DNA of 64,000 nucleotides, from assembly GCA_020638995.1 (NCBI GenBank), contig JACKHM010000001.1:2418001-2482000 (forward strand), read 5' to 3'. This DNA is from Planctomycetaceae bacterium. Lineage in GTDB: Bacteria > Planctomycetota > Planctomycetia > Pirellulales > Pirellulaceae. The notes below the pieces were generated by a model that was not told the DNA's origin, did not search any database, and saw nothing but the letters and a program-made list of their open reading frames with translations. This document shows, piece after piece, positions 55,214-64,000 of this stretch; position 1 is the stretch's first letter, and every line of letters starts with the position of its first letter. Position numbers and translations under genes: made by a program.

Positions 55214-55723
55214 TCATACCGGGCGATGCAAGCAATGCATATGCGGCAGATTCGCCAACTCCGCGAAAGGTATTGGCCAGGAGATGCGTTTCTTTTCGGC
55301 CAACCTTTCGATCGTTCGGTTCAATCGCGCGAGCGACAGCGGCTTCGGCAGCCAATCGTCCATGCCAGCACGCAAGCACGTCTCGCGGTCTCCGGTCGCG
55401 GTGACCGCGACGATGGGAATTCTCGTGCCTTCCTCTTCATCAGCACGAATCGCTTGAGCGGCCGCGATCCCGTCCATTTCGGGCATCTCGACGTCCATCA
55501 AGACAAGATCGAAGTCGTTATGTCGCAACGCCTCCAGGGCTTCGGCCCCGTTGCACACCAAGGTCACCGTATGACCGGCGCCTTCGAGCAATCGCACTGC
55601 AAAGCGTTGATTGAGCAAGCCGTCTTCAGCGACTAGCACGTTCAGCCGGGTGGGTTGTGAGTTGCACATGCCGTTACTTCGCTGCGAGTCGAGCACTATT
55701 GGAGACGCAGAGCTACTTGTCAT
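55214..55723 (-). CDS. Single-domain response regulator
   Basis: The start MTSSSASPIV at 55723 is chosen; the frame upstream to 55951 is Arg/Cys-rich and unlikely. 169 aa. Receiver domain with E33/D34 (VLVAEDG), phosphoacceptor D77 (LVLMDVEMPEMDG), T108 (IVAVTAT) and K127 (DDWLPKPLS). There is no output domain, so it acts through another protein, in a CheY-like or hybrid-kinase detached manner. The 'MDVEMPEMDGIAA' and 'LPKPL' patterns are those of receivers paired with hybrid histidine kinases. No kinase gene is adjacent. Confidence 0.88.
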   Translation of the reverse strand: MTSSSASPIVLDSQRSNGMCNSQPTRLNVLVAEDGLLNQRFAVRLLEGAGHTVTLVCNGAEALEALRHNDFDLVLMDVEMPEMDGIAAAQAIRADEEEGTRIPIVAVTATGDRETCLRAGMDDWLPKPLSLARLNRTIERLAEKKRISWPIPFAELANLPHMHCLHRPV

Positions 55724-55983
55724 TTCGTCCACTGCAATTCGCCGAAATGTGTGGCGAGTCTTTCCTTTCACGATTAATAGACGGCTCGACCGCAATTTTG
55801 TTCGTAAATTCTCAAAAATCTGCCGCGGTTCTTTGTCGCAGCAACGAAACTTCTGAAATCTTGCAAGACGCCGGATATTTTCTCCACTTCGCGAGCTGCC
55901 GAGACATCCGTTTGAAATCACGTGTATCAATCGTTTACGATAAGGAGTCATCCAGGGGCCTGGATCGTTGAGGAGAGTCTCTC

Positions 55984-57618
55984 ATGTTGTTGCGTTCCCA
56001 GGGACCGGTCTGTCTGCTGCTGGCGTTGGTTGCTGTCTGCTTTGGCTTCGATGCATCACATGCGTTGGGCGCCCCGCCCGCACCAGTATTCCCACAAGTG
56101 GAATGGGAGGATCGAATCGAGGCTGCGTTGAACACTAAAGGTGATTGGGATTTCTTTGATGCGCCGTTAATCGAAGTGTGCCGGACGTTACAAGAGCGGC
56201 TCGGTATCGACGTCGCGCTCGACACAATTGCTTTGGAAGATTTCGGGATCGATACCCGCACGCCCATTACGCGCGTTATCCGCGGTGTATCAGCGAGATC
56301 ATTTCTTCGGCTGACGTTGAACGAGCTGGAGTTGATTTACACGACGCGATACGGGGCACTCTGGATTACGACGCCTGAGAGCGCCGAGGGACAACTCAAA
56401 ACGCGGGTCTATCCCGTCGGCGATTTGCTTGTGCGCGATCCAGTGTTGAGCGAGTCATCGGTGGATTACGACAGCTTCATTCAAGCGATCACTTCCGTGA
56501 TCCATCCTGACGCATGGGATATGGTCGGCGGACCGGGGGCGATTGAAGGCGTCTACGAATCGCTGGTCGTTTCGCAAGCCTCGGATATCCATGAGCAAAT
56601 CGCGGAACTCCTGTCTACGTATCGAGAGATCATTGCCGACCACAATGTTGGTGAGGAACCGAAGCAGACGGTCTATCTGCTGGGTGAGGACAAGGCGACG
56701 GCCGAAATTCGTCGATTGCTAGACCACCCTTTCACGGCGGAATTCAAGGACGCATCCCTCAAGGAAGTCTTGGAAAGCATTTCAGAACAGACAAAGATTC
56801 CCATCGTTATCGATACGAAAGCGCTGGAAGACTTCGGTATCGATGCTTCGGTGCCAATCACGGAAGAGTTCGCCGACACGCCGCTGCACTTCGTGCTCGT
56901 TCGCATTCTGAACGAGCACGAAGTGACGTACATCATTCGGGATGAAGTGCTCGTAATCACGACGCCAGAGCAATCGGAAGCCCAGCAGATCATTGGCCTC
57001 TATCCAGTTCGTGATTTGGTTCAGCAAGGAGAGAGTCTGATCGCGGATCCCTCGGGAGCGTCGAATGTTGATTTCGATTCACTGATCGCGGTAATCGAGT
57101 CAACTGTAGCGCCCGACAGCTGGGAAGCTGTTGGAGGTCCAAGTTCGATTGGAACCTTACTGCCGATGCCAACCATTGTCATCGCGCAAACGCAAGATGT
57201 TCATGAGCAGATCGCAAGCCTGCTCACGAGCCTGCGAGCGGCGAAGAAGATGAAATCGGTTGTTGTCGCCGATCCGACTGCGATCGCCGTAAGGTCCTAT
57301 CCGCTAAACGTGTCAGACTGTTCTTCCGATGAGATTGCGAAACTTGTGATGCGGGCCACAGAACCGGGGACTTGGAACGACCAAGCGGGTACGTTCGTGC
57401 AAGGCTTGGGATCGTCGTTGATCGTCAAACACAACGCCAACATTCACCGTCGAGTTCAGCGGTTGTTGAATGATGTTGGCGCGACGCCGGTTTATGGCTC
57501 GATGTGCTTGGGACCCTGTGGAGTGGGACTCGGAGGCGGTGGAAGCTCCGGCGCGGCTGAAACAAACGCAGCACCAGCGGCCAACCCCGCGCCGACCTCA
57601 GGAGGCGGATTCTTCTAA
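55984..57618 (+). CDS. Exported STN-repeat protein (544 aa)
   Basis: Signal peptide LLLALVAVCFGFDASHALGA. Two full repeats of a ~220-aa unit, each with 'L.EVC..L.E..GI.(V/I).(D)T.ALEDFGID...PIT' and 'LR..LNE.E..Y..R...L.ITTPE', at about 45-215 and 245-420, plus a C-terminal third half-unit. The unit resembles STN (secretin/TonB N-terminal short) domains as used in planctomycete secretin-like proteins. No secretin barrel is present. The C-terminus is Cys/Gly-rich (MCLGPCGVGLGGGG). Likely periplasmic; function unknown. Confidence 0.75.
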   Translation: MLLRSQGPVCLLLALVAVCFGFDASHALGAPPAPVFPQVEWEDRIEAALNTKGDWDFFDAPLIEVCRTLQERLGIDVALDTIALEDFGIDTRTPITRVIRGVSARSFLRLTLNELELIYTTRYGALWITTPESAEGQLKTRVYPVGDLLVRDPVLSESSVDYDSFIQAITSVIHPDAWDMVGGPGAIEGVYESLVVSQASDIHEQIAELLSTYREIIADHNVGEEPKQTVYLLGEDKATAEIRRLLDHPFTAEFKDASLKEVLESISEQTKIPIVIDTKALEDFGIDASVPITEEFADTPLHFVLVRILNEHEVTYIIRDEVLVITTPEQSEAQQIIGLYPVRDLVQQGESLIADPSGASNVDFDSLIAVIESTVAPDSWEAVGGPSSIGTLLPMPTIVIAQTQDVHEQIASLLTSLRAAKKMKSVVVADPTAIAVRSYPLNVSDCSSDEIAKLVMRATEPGTWNDQAGTFVQGLGSSLIVKHNANIHRRVQRLLNDVGATPVYGSMCLGPCGVGLGGGGSSGAAETNAAPAANPAPTSGGGFF

Positions 57619-57635
57619 CCGCGATCGAACCGACC

Positions 57636-58361
57636 CTACGAACGTGCGACGCGCGCCTTCAACTTCCCAACCACGGCTTGAAACTCCTCGCGAAGCTCAT
57701 TGAATTTCGCCACGGTCTTTTCACCGGGAGCTTTGACGTAGTCGAGCATGATGGCTTCGGCGGCGATAAACTCGTCGGAGATATCAGCCACTTCGGTGGC
57801 AATCTCCGGCGGGATATTCGTCACGCCGTTCGCGTCGCCATGCAACAGGTCGTTCTGATACACCATCAACCCACCTACGCGAACCGGCAACGCAAGATGC
57901 AGCATGTGGCAATATCCGTGCGAGCAAATCGTCGAACCAGTAAACACCGGATACTTGAGCGCTCGAACCTGTTCGAGATCGCGACCTCCGCCGTTGGTGA
58001 CCAGACCCACCGAACCGTAAGCTTGATACGTGGAACACATGACCTCGCCGAACACCGCGGCCACCGCCGGATCATCTGCATCTTGAAATACGACGACTGC
58101 TGGCCCGGTCAGTTCGCCGAACATCTCGAGCTGCTTTTGGATCGAACCGTAGGCATCGCCGCCAACGGGAGGCGCGTCGGATCGGAACTGCGCCGTGCAG
58201 GCAAATCCGACCATCGGCGGCAACTCTGGAAAATTCGATTTAACGCGATGATCCATATAGCCGACGTTACGGGGCCGAATATCAAACAGCTCGATGACGT
58301 TACAGATGGTGGGCGTATCGTATTTGGCGAGTTTGTCGAGCGTGGCTTGCGTGATGGTCAT
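57636..58361 (-). CDS. RraA/aldolase-like protein (demethylmenaquinone methyltransferase family)
   Basis: The start MTITQATLDKLAKYDTPTIC at 58361 is chosen. 241 aa. Family pattern: the TPTICNVIELFDIRPRNVGY start, GFACTAQFRSDAPP, VVFQDADDPAVAAVFGEVMC, YGSVGLVTNGGGRDLEQVRA and VRVGGLMVYQNDLLHGDANG, which carries the metal/substrate Arg and Asp residues. Members are 4-hydroxy-4-methyl-2-oxoglutarate/CHA aldolases or RNase E regulators; the 'GGRD' and 'D(x)LHGDxxG' residues fit the aldolase branch. Convergent with the STN-repeat gene. Confidence 0.82.
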   Translation of the reverse strand: MTITQATLDKLAKYDTPTICNVIELFDIRPRNVGYMDHRVKSNFPELPPMVGFACTAQFRSDAPPVGGDAYGSIQKQLEMFGELTGPAVVVFQDADDPAVAAVFGEVMCSTYQAYGSVGLVTNGGGRDLEQVRALKYPVFTGSTICSHGYCHMLHLALPVRVGGLMVYQNDLLHGDANGVTNIPPEIATEVADISDEFIAAEAIMLDYVKAPGEKTVAKFNELREEFQAVVGKLKARVARS

Positions 58362-58401
58362 GGCGGGCGGACTTTCTGTAGGCGGGGTGTGAATTTGTGG
58401 C

Positions 58402-58577
58402 CGGTACTTTCCAAGTGCTGAGCCCAACAGCGTGTTGTGATCGTTGCGGGCAGCACACTTGGAAAGTGCAGCCTTCGACAAAATTCAGGGGACTTTGCAC
58501 TTGGAGAGTGCTAGTCACCAAAGCCGAAGCACTTGGAAAGTGCTGGCCACTCACGCTGAAGCACTTTGGGAAGTGCT
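58402..58577. repeat. Cluster of five AGCACTT-type palindromes
   Basis: Members: TACTTTCCAAGT (from about 58405), CACTTGGAAAGTG (58456-58468), CACTTGGAGAGTG (58498-58510), AGCACTTGGAAAGTGCT (58528-58544) and AGCACTTTGGGAAGTGCT (58560-58577). Spacing is irregular (about 30-50 nt), unlike CRISPR. A sixth copy is at 48681-48697. They sit upstream of a kinase gene and could be protein-binding sites or small mobile palindromes. Confidence 0.8.
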
Positions 58578-58702
58578 GGCTACTAACGCTGAAACTTAAC
58601 AGTCGGACGAGCGATCCTCAAGCGGCTGATTTACTTCGCGACCGGCTTGTGTCATAACGAACCGCTGACCGTTGCAGTTCACGGAGGTACCGGGAGAAAT
58701 CG

Positions 58703-59698
58703 ATGGCGGAGCAGCCAAAAGACGAATACCCCACAATCCATTTGACGGGGACCGATGCCGACTTGCCCAGTTGGTTTACCAACGATTTCTGTAAGTACAA
58801 AAACCTGCGACCGATGGCAGGTGGCGGGAACGGGCAACTGTTCGCATGTTACGACAGCAATCTCGGGAGAAAAGTTTGCATCAAGCGGCTTGCACCTGAG
58901 AACGCGGAGAATCGGAACGAACGCAGGCGGTTGCTGCGCGAAGCGCGCGTGACGGCCCAAATGTCGCATCCCAACACCGTGCCCGTGTATGAACTTGGCA
59001 AGGATGAAACGGGTGCGATCTACTTTGCGATGAAAAAGATCGAAGGCCGCGATCTGTTCCGCATTCTGAGCTTGATCGCCCAGAAGAATCCTGATGCGGT
59101 TCGTGAGTTTTCGTTAGACCGATTGCTGGGCATTTTGGTGCAAGCCGCCAACGCCCTCGCCTATGCCCACGCTCATGGCGTGATCCACCGTGACATCAAA
59201 CCCGAAAACATCATGGTCGGGATGTTCGGTGAAGTGATGCTGATGGACTGGGGTGTCGCCAAGGTGTGGGGCTTGCCCGATGAAGGCGACAGCGGAAAGC
59301 TCAAAGACACCGGTGATGATCTGGAGGAGCGATTGACGTCTCCCGGCCAGCGGCCAGGCACACCGCTGTATATGTCGCCCGAACAAGTCAACGGCAGCAA
59401 AAATATCGACGAGCGGACCGACATCTTCAGCATGGGGGTCGTACTTTACGAAATCCTGGCGCTACGCGAGCCGTTCCGCGGTCGGACCATCGACGAAACA
59501 TTTCAAAACGTCTTATACGCCCCCGCCGAACCACCGAGCAAGGTGGCTCAAGGCCGCAAGGTTCCGAAGAAACTGGACGAGATTTGCTTGAAAGCGTTGG
59601 AAAAGAAGCCTGGTGATCGTTATCAATCGATCCAAGCCATGATCAACGCCATCCGCGACTTCCGCGCCGGTGCGCTTGAGGCGGAAGCGATCGTGTAG
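58703..59698 (+). CDS. Serine/threonine protein kinase (soluble)
   Basis: 331 aa, a complete Hanks-type kinase domain without membrane span: Gly-rich loop AGGGNGQLFACYD, K61 (VCIKRL), E80, catalytic HRDIKPEN (D164, N169), Mg site MDWG (D182, Trp for the usual Phe), APE-like SPEQ (YMSPEQVNGS), DIFSMGVVLYEILALREPF and a distal Arg in RYQSIQAMI. The activation segment is long and polar (DEGDSGKLKDTGDDLEERLT). No sensor domain, so it may act on partners recruited elsewhere. Palindromic repeats lie just upstream. Confidence 0.92.
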   Translation: MAEQPKDEYPTIHLTGTDADLPSWFTNDFCKYKNLRPMAGGGNGQLFACYDSNLGRKVCIKRLAPENAENRNERRRLLREARVTAQMSHPNTVPVYELGKDETGAIYFAMKKIEGRDLFRILSLIAQKNPDAVREFSLDRLLGILVQAANALAYAHAHGVIHRDIKPENIMVGMFGEVMLMDWGVAKVWGLPDEGDSGKLKDTGDDLEERLTSPGQRPGTPLYMSPEQVNGSKNIDERTDIFSMGVVLYEILALREPFRGRTIDETFQNVLYAPAEPPSKVAQGRKVPKKLDEICLKALEKKPGDRYQSIQAMINAIRDFRAGALEAEAIV

Positions 59699-59801
59699 GT
59701 CGTATTTCGTGGGTCAACCGCTCGGTGTCCATGCTGCGATCTGGTTGCATACCGAAGCCCAGGGTCGCAGCACCGCGGCGCGCGAGTGCTTTTGTTGCAG
59801 A

Positions 59802-62624
59802 TCATTTCGGCCATTCGCCAACCGAGTTTGCCGCTCGGTGTAACAGGGGGTCGATCTCGCGGCCAAAGTGAGAAGCGTCCGGGCTGCTGCGGGCGTTGAA
59901 CAGTGCCACGAAGTTTCGTCCGTCGTGACGGCGGATCAGGATTGTTGCTGTCCCGGCCAGCGAACCTGTATGCCAATTGTTTTGCTTACCGTCGTCCAAT
60001 GCTCGATTGAACCAACCCAGTGAATAGAAAACCGGCTTCTCCGTTCCGTCCTCTTCGTATCCGGCCAGTCCCGGTGGGCGAGCGAACATCGCTGCGATGC
60101 TCTCTGCGGTCAAGATCTTGCAGCGCTGCGGATCGTCGAAGGCTGCTGCGAACTTTGCCAAATCCGTTGCCGAAGCGATCCAGGCACCGTGCGAGTCCAT
60201 CGCTTCCAGGTACCAAGCACCGTAGGGCCACGGGACATCTTGACCGAGGTCCTCTTGAAAGACAGACGGTCCGCGACCGGGATAGTAGTAGCGGACTTCT
60301 TTTGGCTGCCGGCCATCGAGGCGTGTCTTGCCGATCCGCATGGTGTGTATATCGAGCGGAGCGAGAACATTCTCCTGGACGTACCGCTCGTATGATTGGC
60401 CGGTCAACTTCTCGACAATGCGACCGAGCAAACAGTAGCCGTAGTTGGAATAGGCGTAGCGATAACCGGGATCGAAGTCGAGCGACTGCCCGAGCATCGC
60501 GCGGATCACCGTATCAGGGCTAGCGGGCGCAGGTAGGCCGAGCTTGGCGGCGAACTCGACGGACCGAAACATACCATCGAACGAGATATCTCGATCCCAG
60601 CCGCCGCGATGTTCGAGCAGATGTCGGATCGTAATGTCGCGTTGACGCGCGTCGAATTGCTCGCCTTTCGCCTTGATCTCGTCTTCATAGTCCAGCACGG
60701 CAAAAACGGTGTCATCGAGGCTTAATTTTCCCTGCTCCGCCAATTGCAGAATCGCGACTGCGGTGATGGGCTTCGAGATGCTGGCGATACGGAACAAGCT
60801 GTCGGTTGTTACTCGTTCGTCAGTAGCTACATCGCTATAGCCATAACCACGTGCGTACACGATTCGTCCTCGATCGGTCACCGCGAGTGAAGCACCAGGC
60901 ACACGATGCTGTTCCATGAACTCGCGCATCATCCGATCAAAGCTGTCGAAGCCGGGGTCCGATTCGCCAGTTGAAACGGCGTGCGGTGCTGATTCCTGGC
61001 GATAGCCGGGACCGCGCAATACGCGTCCCGGCAATGCATCGGTTTGCTTGCCGTCGTGAAGCACAAGTTTGCCGTTAACGATCACGTGCCGCATCCCCTC
61101 GGCGATTTCATTCGGCTGTGCGAAGGTTGCGTTGTCGGTAAGCGCGTCGTAGTCGAAAACAATTACATCGGCGGAAAGACCTTCGGAAATCCGACCACGG
61201 TCAAAGGCCAGCACGTCGTTCGCCGCAGCGGCACTCGCCTGAGCTACCGCTTGCTCCAACGAAATCGCTCCCAGATCGCGCACGTAATGCGACAGCAAAC
61301 GCGGAAACGAACCAAATGCGCGGGGATGTGATGCGATGCGGGAACCTCCTGCAGGTCCGACATCGGTGCAGAACGAAACAAAGTCTTGCTGCATGGCCAA
61401 GATCTTGTTGGCATCCGTCATGCTCTGCGGCAGCGCGAACGCTCCGGTACGGACAAGATTAAAGAAAGTCTCCCAAGGGTCTTCTTCGCGAGCCCGCGCC
61501 ATTGCAGCGACGCTCTGTCCGACAAGTTCCGAATAGCGAGGATCCTCGGCCTGTCCGATGACCACACGATCCCAGTCATGCCCGACATGCCGATACCAGT
61601 TTTCCCAACCGCCCGTAGTTTCCATCTCCTTGCGAATCTCGTCACGATAGCTCGCGTCGTCTAATCGACCGAGCAGTTGCCCCTGTCCCGCACCAAAGTG
61701 ACGCGGATGGATGAACGCCGTGACGCCTAACCCGTTATTGATATACGGATAGATGTCGGCGGTTACTTGCTGGCCTTCGGCTCGCGCGGCTTTGATTTTG
61801 GCGATGGCTAACTGCATCTTGCCCCAGTTCTGTCGCCCGGCCGCCTTTAGGTGATAGATGTGAACGGGCGTGTTCCCGGTTCGGCCAATGTCGAGTGCCT
61901 CGTCGATTGCTTCCAGAAGCAAATCGCCCTCGTTACGCATGTGTGTGTAGTAACGACCGCCATGCTCTCCAGCGACTGCGGCCAGCGCTGCGATCTCTTC
62001 CGTGCGAGCGTAAACCGCGGGCGGATAAATCAATGCCGTCGAAACGCCGATAGCGCCCGATTCCATGGCTTCGCGCACGTGCTCGCGCATTTGGTCGAGT
62101 TCCTCGTCGCTGGGCCGCCGGTCGATATCCCCCAAGACCAGGCGTCGGACTTGAGTGTGTCCCACGGTCTGCACGACATTTACCGGCAAGCCTTTCAACT
62201 CGATGAGCTGAAAATACTCGGCCATCGTCGTCCAGCCGCGAGCAGCACCCTCTTCGACGCTCAACGGCGCCGCCGAAGCTCCTTCGCCGGCATTGATCGT
62301 TGTGATACCTTGCGTCAAAAGATTGATGGCCGTTTTCGGATCATCCAGCATTGGAGTCGCTGTCTGGCCCATCATGTCAATGAACCCCGGTGCCACGATC
62401 AGGCCGCTGGCATCGATCACCTTCGCAGCACGTTCGGCGGCGATATGTCCGATCTTGGCGATCTTTCCATCTCGAATCCCAACGTCCGCGACGTACCAGG
62501 GAGATCCCGTACCATCGACTACGCGACCACTGCGAAGTACGAGATCGAAGCTGGGCTCGTTGGCCACGGTCGCAGTAACAACCAGCAGACTTATGGCGAC
62601 GAAGTGAACAATGGATCGAATCAT
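59802..62624 (-). CDS. Exported N-acyl-D-amino-acid deacylase-like amidohydrolase fused to a beta-lactamase-type serine hydrolase
   Basis: The start MIRSIVHFVAISLLVVTATV at 62624 gives a signal peptide; 940 aa. Residues ~20-560 are a D-aminoacylase-type amidohydrolase (LVLRSGRVVDGTGSPWYVAD, LIVAPGFIDMMGQTATPML, HMRNEGDLLLEAIDEALDIG, HIYHLKAAGRQNWGK, ILAMQQDFVSFCTDVGP, FDRGRISEGLSADVIVFDYD). The usual first metal motif HxH is degenerate (DMMGQ). Residues ~590-930 are a class C/ClbP-type serine hydrolase with S-x-x-K (RIASISKPITAV) and YSNYGY. Such fusions occur in planctomycetes; it probably processes D-amino-acid peptides outside the cytoplasm. Confidence 0.87.
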   Translation of the reverse strand: MIRSIVHFVAISLLVVTATVANEPSFDLVLRSGRVVDGTGSPWYVADVGIRDGKIAKIGHIAAERAAKVIDASGLIVAPGFIDMMGQTATPMLDDPKTAINLLTQGITTINAGEGASAAPLSVEEGAARGWTTMAEYFQLIELKGLPVNVVQTVGHTQVRRLVLGDIDRRPSDEELDQMREHVREAMESGAIGVSTALIYPPAVYARTEEIAALAAVAGEHGGRYYTHMRNEGDLLLEAIDEALDIGRTGNTPVHIYHLKAAGRQNWGKMQLAIAKIKAARAEGQQVTADIYPYINNGLGVTAFIHPRHFGAGQGQLLGRLDDASYRDEIRKEMETTGGWENWYRHVGHDWDRVVIGQAEDPRYSELVGQSVAAMARAREEDPWETFFNLVRTGAFALPQSMTDANKILAMQQDFVSFCTDVGPAGGSRIASHPRAFGSFPRLLSHYVRDLGAISLEQAVAQASAAAANDVLAFDRGRISEGLSADVIVFDYDALTDNATFAQPNEIAEGMRHVIVNGKLVLHDGKQTDALPGRVLRGPGYRQESAPHAVSTGESDPGFDSFDRMMREFMEQHRVPGASLAVTDRGRIVYARGYGYSDVATDERVTTDSLFRIASISKPITAVAILQLAEQGKLSLDDTVFAVLDYEDEIKAKGEQFDARQRDITIRHLLEHRGGWDRDISFDGMFRSVEFAAKLGLPAPASPDTVIRAMLGQSLDFDPGYRYAYSNYGYCLLGRIVEKLTGQSYERYVQENVLAPLDIHTMRIGKTRLDGRQPKEVRYYYPGRGPSVFQEDLGQDVPWPYGAWYLEAMDSHGAWIASATDLAKFAAAFDDPQRCKILTAESIAAMFARPPGLAGYEEDGTEKPVFYSLGWFNRALDDGKQNNWHTGSLAGTATILIRRHDGRNFVALFNARSSPDASHFGREIDPLLHRAANSVGEWPK

Positions 62625-62787
62625 GGAGATACTCGTTTCAGCTCGGTCAATAAAACGGTGTGGGTGGTGCGGCCGTCGAGATGAATCCCGTTGATGACGC
62701 AGGATGGAAGTGGACATCGCAAATTATGCGTGATAGCGTGTGGACTTGCCACTCAGGCCTAGAACTTTGGAGTTTAGGAGACTCGCC

Positions 62788-63906
62788 ATGCGTTCCATAC
62801 GAATCGTCGCAGTGTTCATTGTGTTTGTGTTTGCAATATCCGTGCTTCACGCGGGTGCTGTAATCTCGGAATCCGCGAAAGGCGATCCCGGGATCAAGTC
62901 GATCAACGTGCTGAGCTTTGCGCCAGATGGAGTGCTGCTAATCGGAGACGGCGCAGGTTCGCAAATCTTGGCAATAGAGACCGGTGACGTATCGGCCGAG
63001 CCAAGGTTGAGCCAGATGATCGAAGGCATCGACGCGAAGCTGGCGGCCCGTATAGGGGCGAAAGCGGATGGGATCGAGATCATCGATGTGGCTGTGAATC
63101 CAGCGTCCGGAACGCCCTACTTTGCAATTCGAAAGCAAGACGACAAACGCAACCTGATCCTCACCATTGATGGCCAGAGCGAAATCCACGAGTTTGAATT
63201 GACCGATGTGTCCTACGCGCGCATCCAGCTCCGAGTCGGAGAAGACAGGATCGGCAGCATTACGGATGTGGCATGGGCCGACACGCAAATCGTCGCCGCA
63301 GGTCGCAGCAACGAAACTTTCGCCTCGAAGATCTTCAGCATTGATGTGCCATTGAAGAACGACGCGGTCGGGAATGTGAACAGCGCCGAGACCTATCACG
63401 TCTCACATCGCCGTTGGGAGACAAAGGCTCCGATGAGCGTGCTGATTCCTATTAAAGAAAACGACAGATCGTACGTTGTCGGTGCGTTTAGTTGCACGCC
63501 GATCGTCAAGTACCCACTCGACTCGTTGCAACCAGGCGCTCACGTGAAAGGTTCAAGCATGATTGAGCTGGGGTCGGGCAACCGTCCGATCGATATGTTT
63601 GTTTACGAGAAGGGAGGCAAGTCCTACGTGCTTTCTAACACGTTCCGATTCCATCACGAACGAAAGCCGTTTGGACCTAGTCCCTACTGGACGGTGAAGT
63701 TCGAGCAAGAGTTATTGAGCGAAGGCGATGCGGTGAATGAAAACGCCATCTTGCGATTGAAGGGTTCTGCGCCGGCAACCGACAAGATCGAGATGGTCGA
63801 AGCCTTCCACGGCGTGATGCAGATGGACAAGCTTGACGAAACTCATGCCTTGGTGTTGCGACAAGTCGAGGAAGGCGTTCGTCTTGAAGTTCTTCCCTTG
63901 CCCTAG
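62788..63906 (+). CDS. Secreted hypothetical protein, probable beta-propeller (372 aa)
   Basis: ATG at 62788 follows AGGAG by 8 nt. Signal peptide SIRIVAVFIVFVFAISVLHA. The mature protein is beta-rich with repeated blade-like units (VLSFAPDGVLLIGDGAGSQI, IIDVAVNPASGTPYFAIRK, SITDVAWADTQIVAAGRS, IDMFVYEKGGKSYVLSNT), consistent with a YVTN/NHL-like propeller. No catalytic residue. I do not recognise a named family. The downstream gene begins 18 nt after it and may be co-transcribed. Confidence 0.7.
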   Translation: MRSIRIVAVFIVFVFAISVLHAGAVISESAKGDPGIKSINVLSFAPDGVLLIGDGAGSQILAIETGDVSAEPRLSQMIEGIDAKLAARIGAKADGIEIIDVAVNPASGTPYFAIRKQDDKRNLILTIDGQSEIHEFELTDVSYARIQLRVGEDRIGSITDVAWADTQIVAAGRSNETFASKIFSIDVPLKNDAVGNVNSAETYHVSHRRWETKAPMSVLIPIKENDRSYVVGAFSCTPIVKYPLDSLQPGAHVKGSSMIELGSGNRPIDMFVYEKGGKSYVLSNTFRFHHERKPFGPSPYWTVKFEQELLSEGDAVNENAILRLKGSAPATDKIEMVEAFHGVMQMDKLDETHALVLRQVEEGVRLEVLPLP

Positions 63907-63924
63907 TGCGGACAGTCGCGTGCT

Positions 63925-64000
63925 ATGCTTCTTTCGATTGGTGTCTTGTGCATTCTGACGGTCGCCGCGGGTTCGCCGATTCGCATTGAGTCGTCGGACG
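63925..64000 (+). CDS. 5' end of a gene for an exported protein, cut by the window edge
   Basis: An ATG at 63925 opens a frame to the edge: MLLSIGVLCILTVAAGSPIR followed by IESSD. The hydrophobic start looks like a signal peptide. It is 18 nt after the propeller-like gene, so the two are probably in one operon. Product unknown. Confidence 0.45.
   Translation, partial: MLLSIGVLCILTVAAGSPIRIESSD

Noticed and set aside
58402..58577. CRISPR array
   Set aside because: Repeats are short, variable and unevenly spaced, with no constant-length spacers and no cas genes nearby.
58397..58657. Plus-strand open frame of 86 codons before the kinase
   Set aside because: It is built mainly of the palindromic repeats translated in one frame (repeating GKCW-LTLK), not a natural protein.

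Overview
The window looks like a chromosomal segment of a planctomycete of the Pirellula/Rhodopirellula type. It carries a DUF1501 protein, several CRTAC1/ASPIC-UnbV (FG-GAP) proteins, an alginate-export porin, STN-repeat proteins and a kinase of planctomycete type. It also holds the chromosomal block dnaA-dnaN-dciA-gyrB. Assignments come from reading protein sequences by eye against remembered family patterns; no database search was run.

Layout. (1) 1-3.7 kb: the end of a mobile element with small phage/plasmid-like genes separated by terminators, a ParE-type toxin-antitoxin pair, a RadC-like JAB protein and a ParA whose 3' end runs into the 3' half of a tRNA-Asn, an attachment-site scar. 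(2) 4.0-5.1 kb: an rve-type IS transposase. (3) 5.3-21.7 kb: an unbroken run of minus-strand genes. Read in the direction of transcription it starts with a Ku-like protein and a Tn7-like transposition module (TnsA, TnsB, TnsC, TniQ). It continues with two small membrane proteins, DUF1257 (Ycf35-like), DUF2997, a Ycf46-like AAA+ ATPase split by a complete group II intron, three proteins of unknown function, and then a ubiquitin-like conjugation set: a beta-grasp Ubl, a fused E2-like/RING-like protein, a JAB/JAMM protease and a ThiF/E1 enzyme. Stem-loops, most with U-rich tails, separate several of these genes. (4) 21.7-23.3 kb: intergenic.

(5) 23.3-38.6 kb: plus-strand genes for exported and redox proteins. 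These are a Cys-motif secreted protein, a CRTAC1 protein ending in the same Cys motif, a membrane protein, and a tightly coupled operon. The operon encodes a small membrane protein, a YtkA-like lipoprotein, a NosR/CcoG-like membrane ferredoxin, an anchored protein, a TPR/FG-GAP/UnbV protein, a UnbV protein and a UnbU (RnfD/NqrB-like) protein. It ends with an AhpD-like peroxidase whose second active-site cysteine codon is UGA followed by a SECIS-like hairpin, so it is probably a selenoprotein. An alginate-export porin follows. (6) 39.4-40.6 kb: an IS110-family element with an inverted repeat over the transposase ribosome-binding site. (7) 41.0-47.1 kb: a 154-bp tandem duplication, iteron-like repeats, then gyrB, dciA, dnaN and dnaA, with two candidate origin regions. 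(8) 47.2-64 kb: ordinary chromosomal genes: a cysteine desulfurase, membrane proteins, carA, DUF1501, a response regulator, an STN-repeat protein, a RraA-like protein, a Ser/Thr kinase, an amidohydrolase/beta-lactamase fusion and a secreted protein.

Most interesting content. A Tn7-like transposon module that includes Ku continues, in one orientation, into a eukaryote-like E1-E2/RING-Ubl-JAB system with Ycf35/DUF2997/Ycf46-like partners. The second notable item is the probable selenoprotein in a UnbU/UnbV electron-transfer operon.
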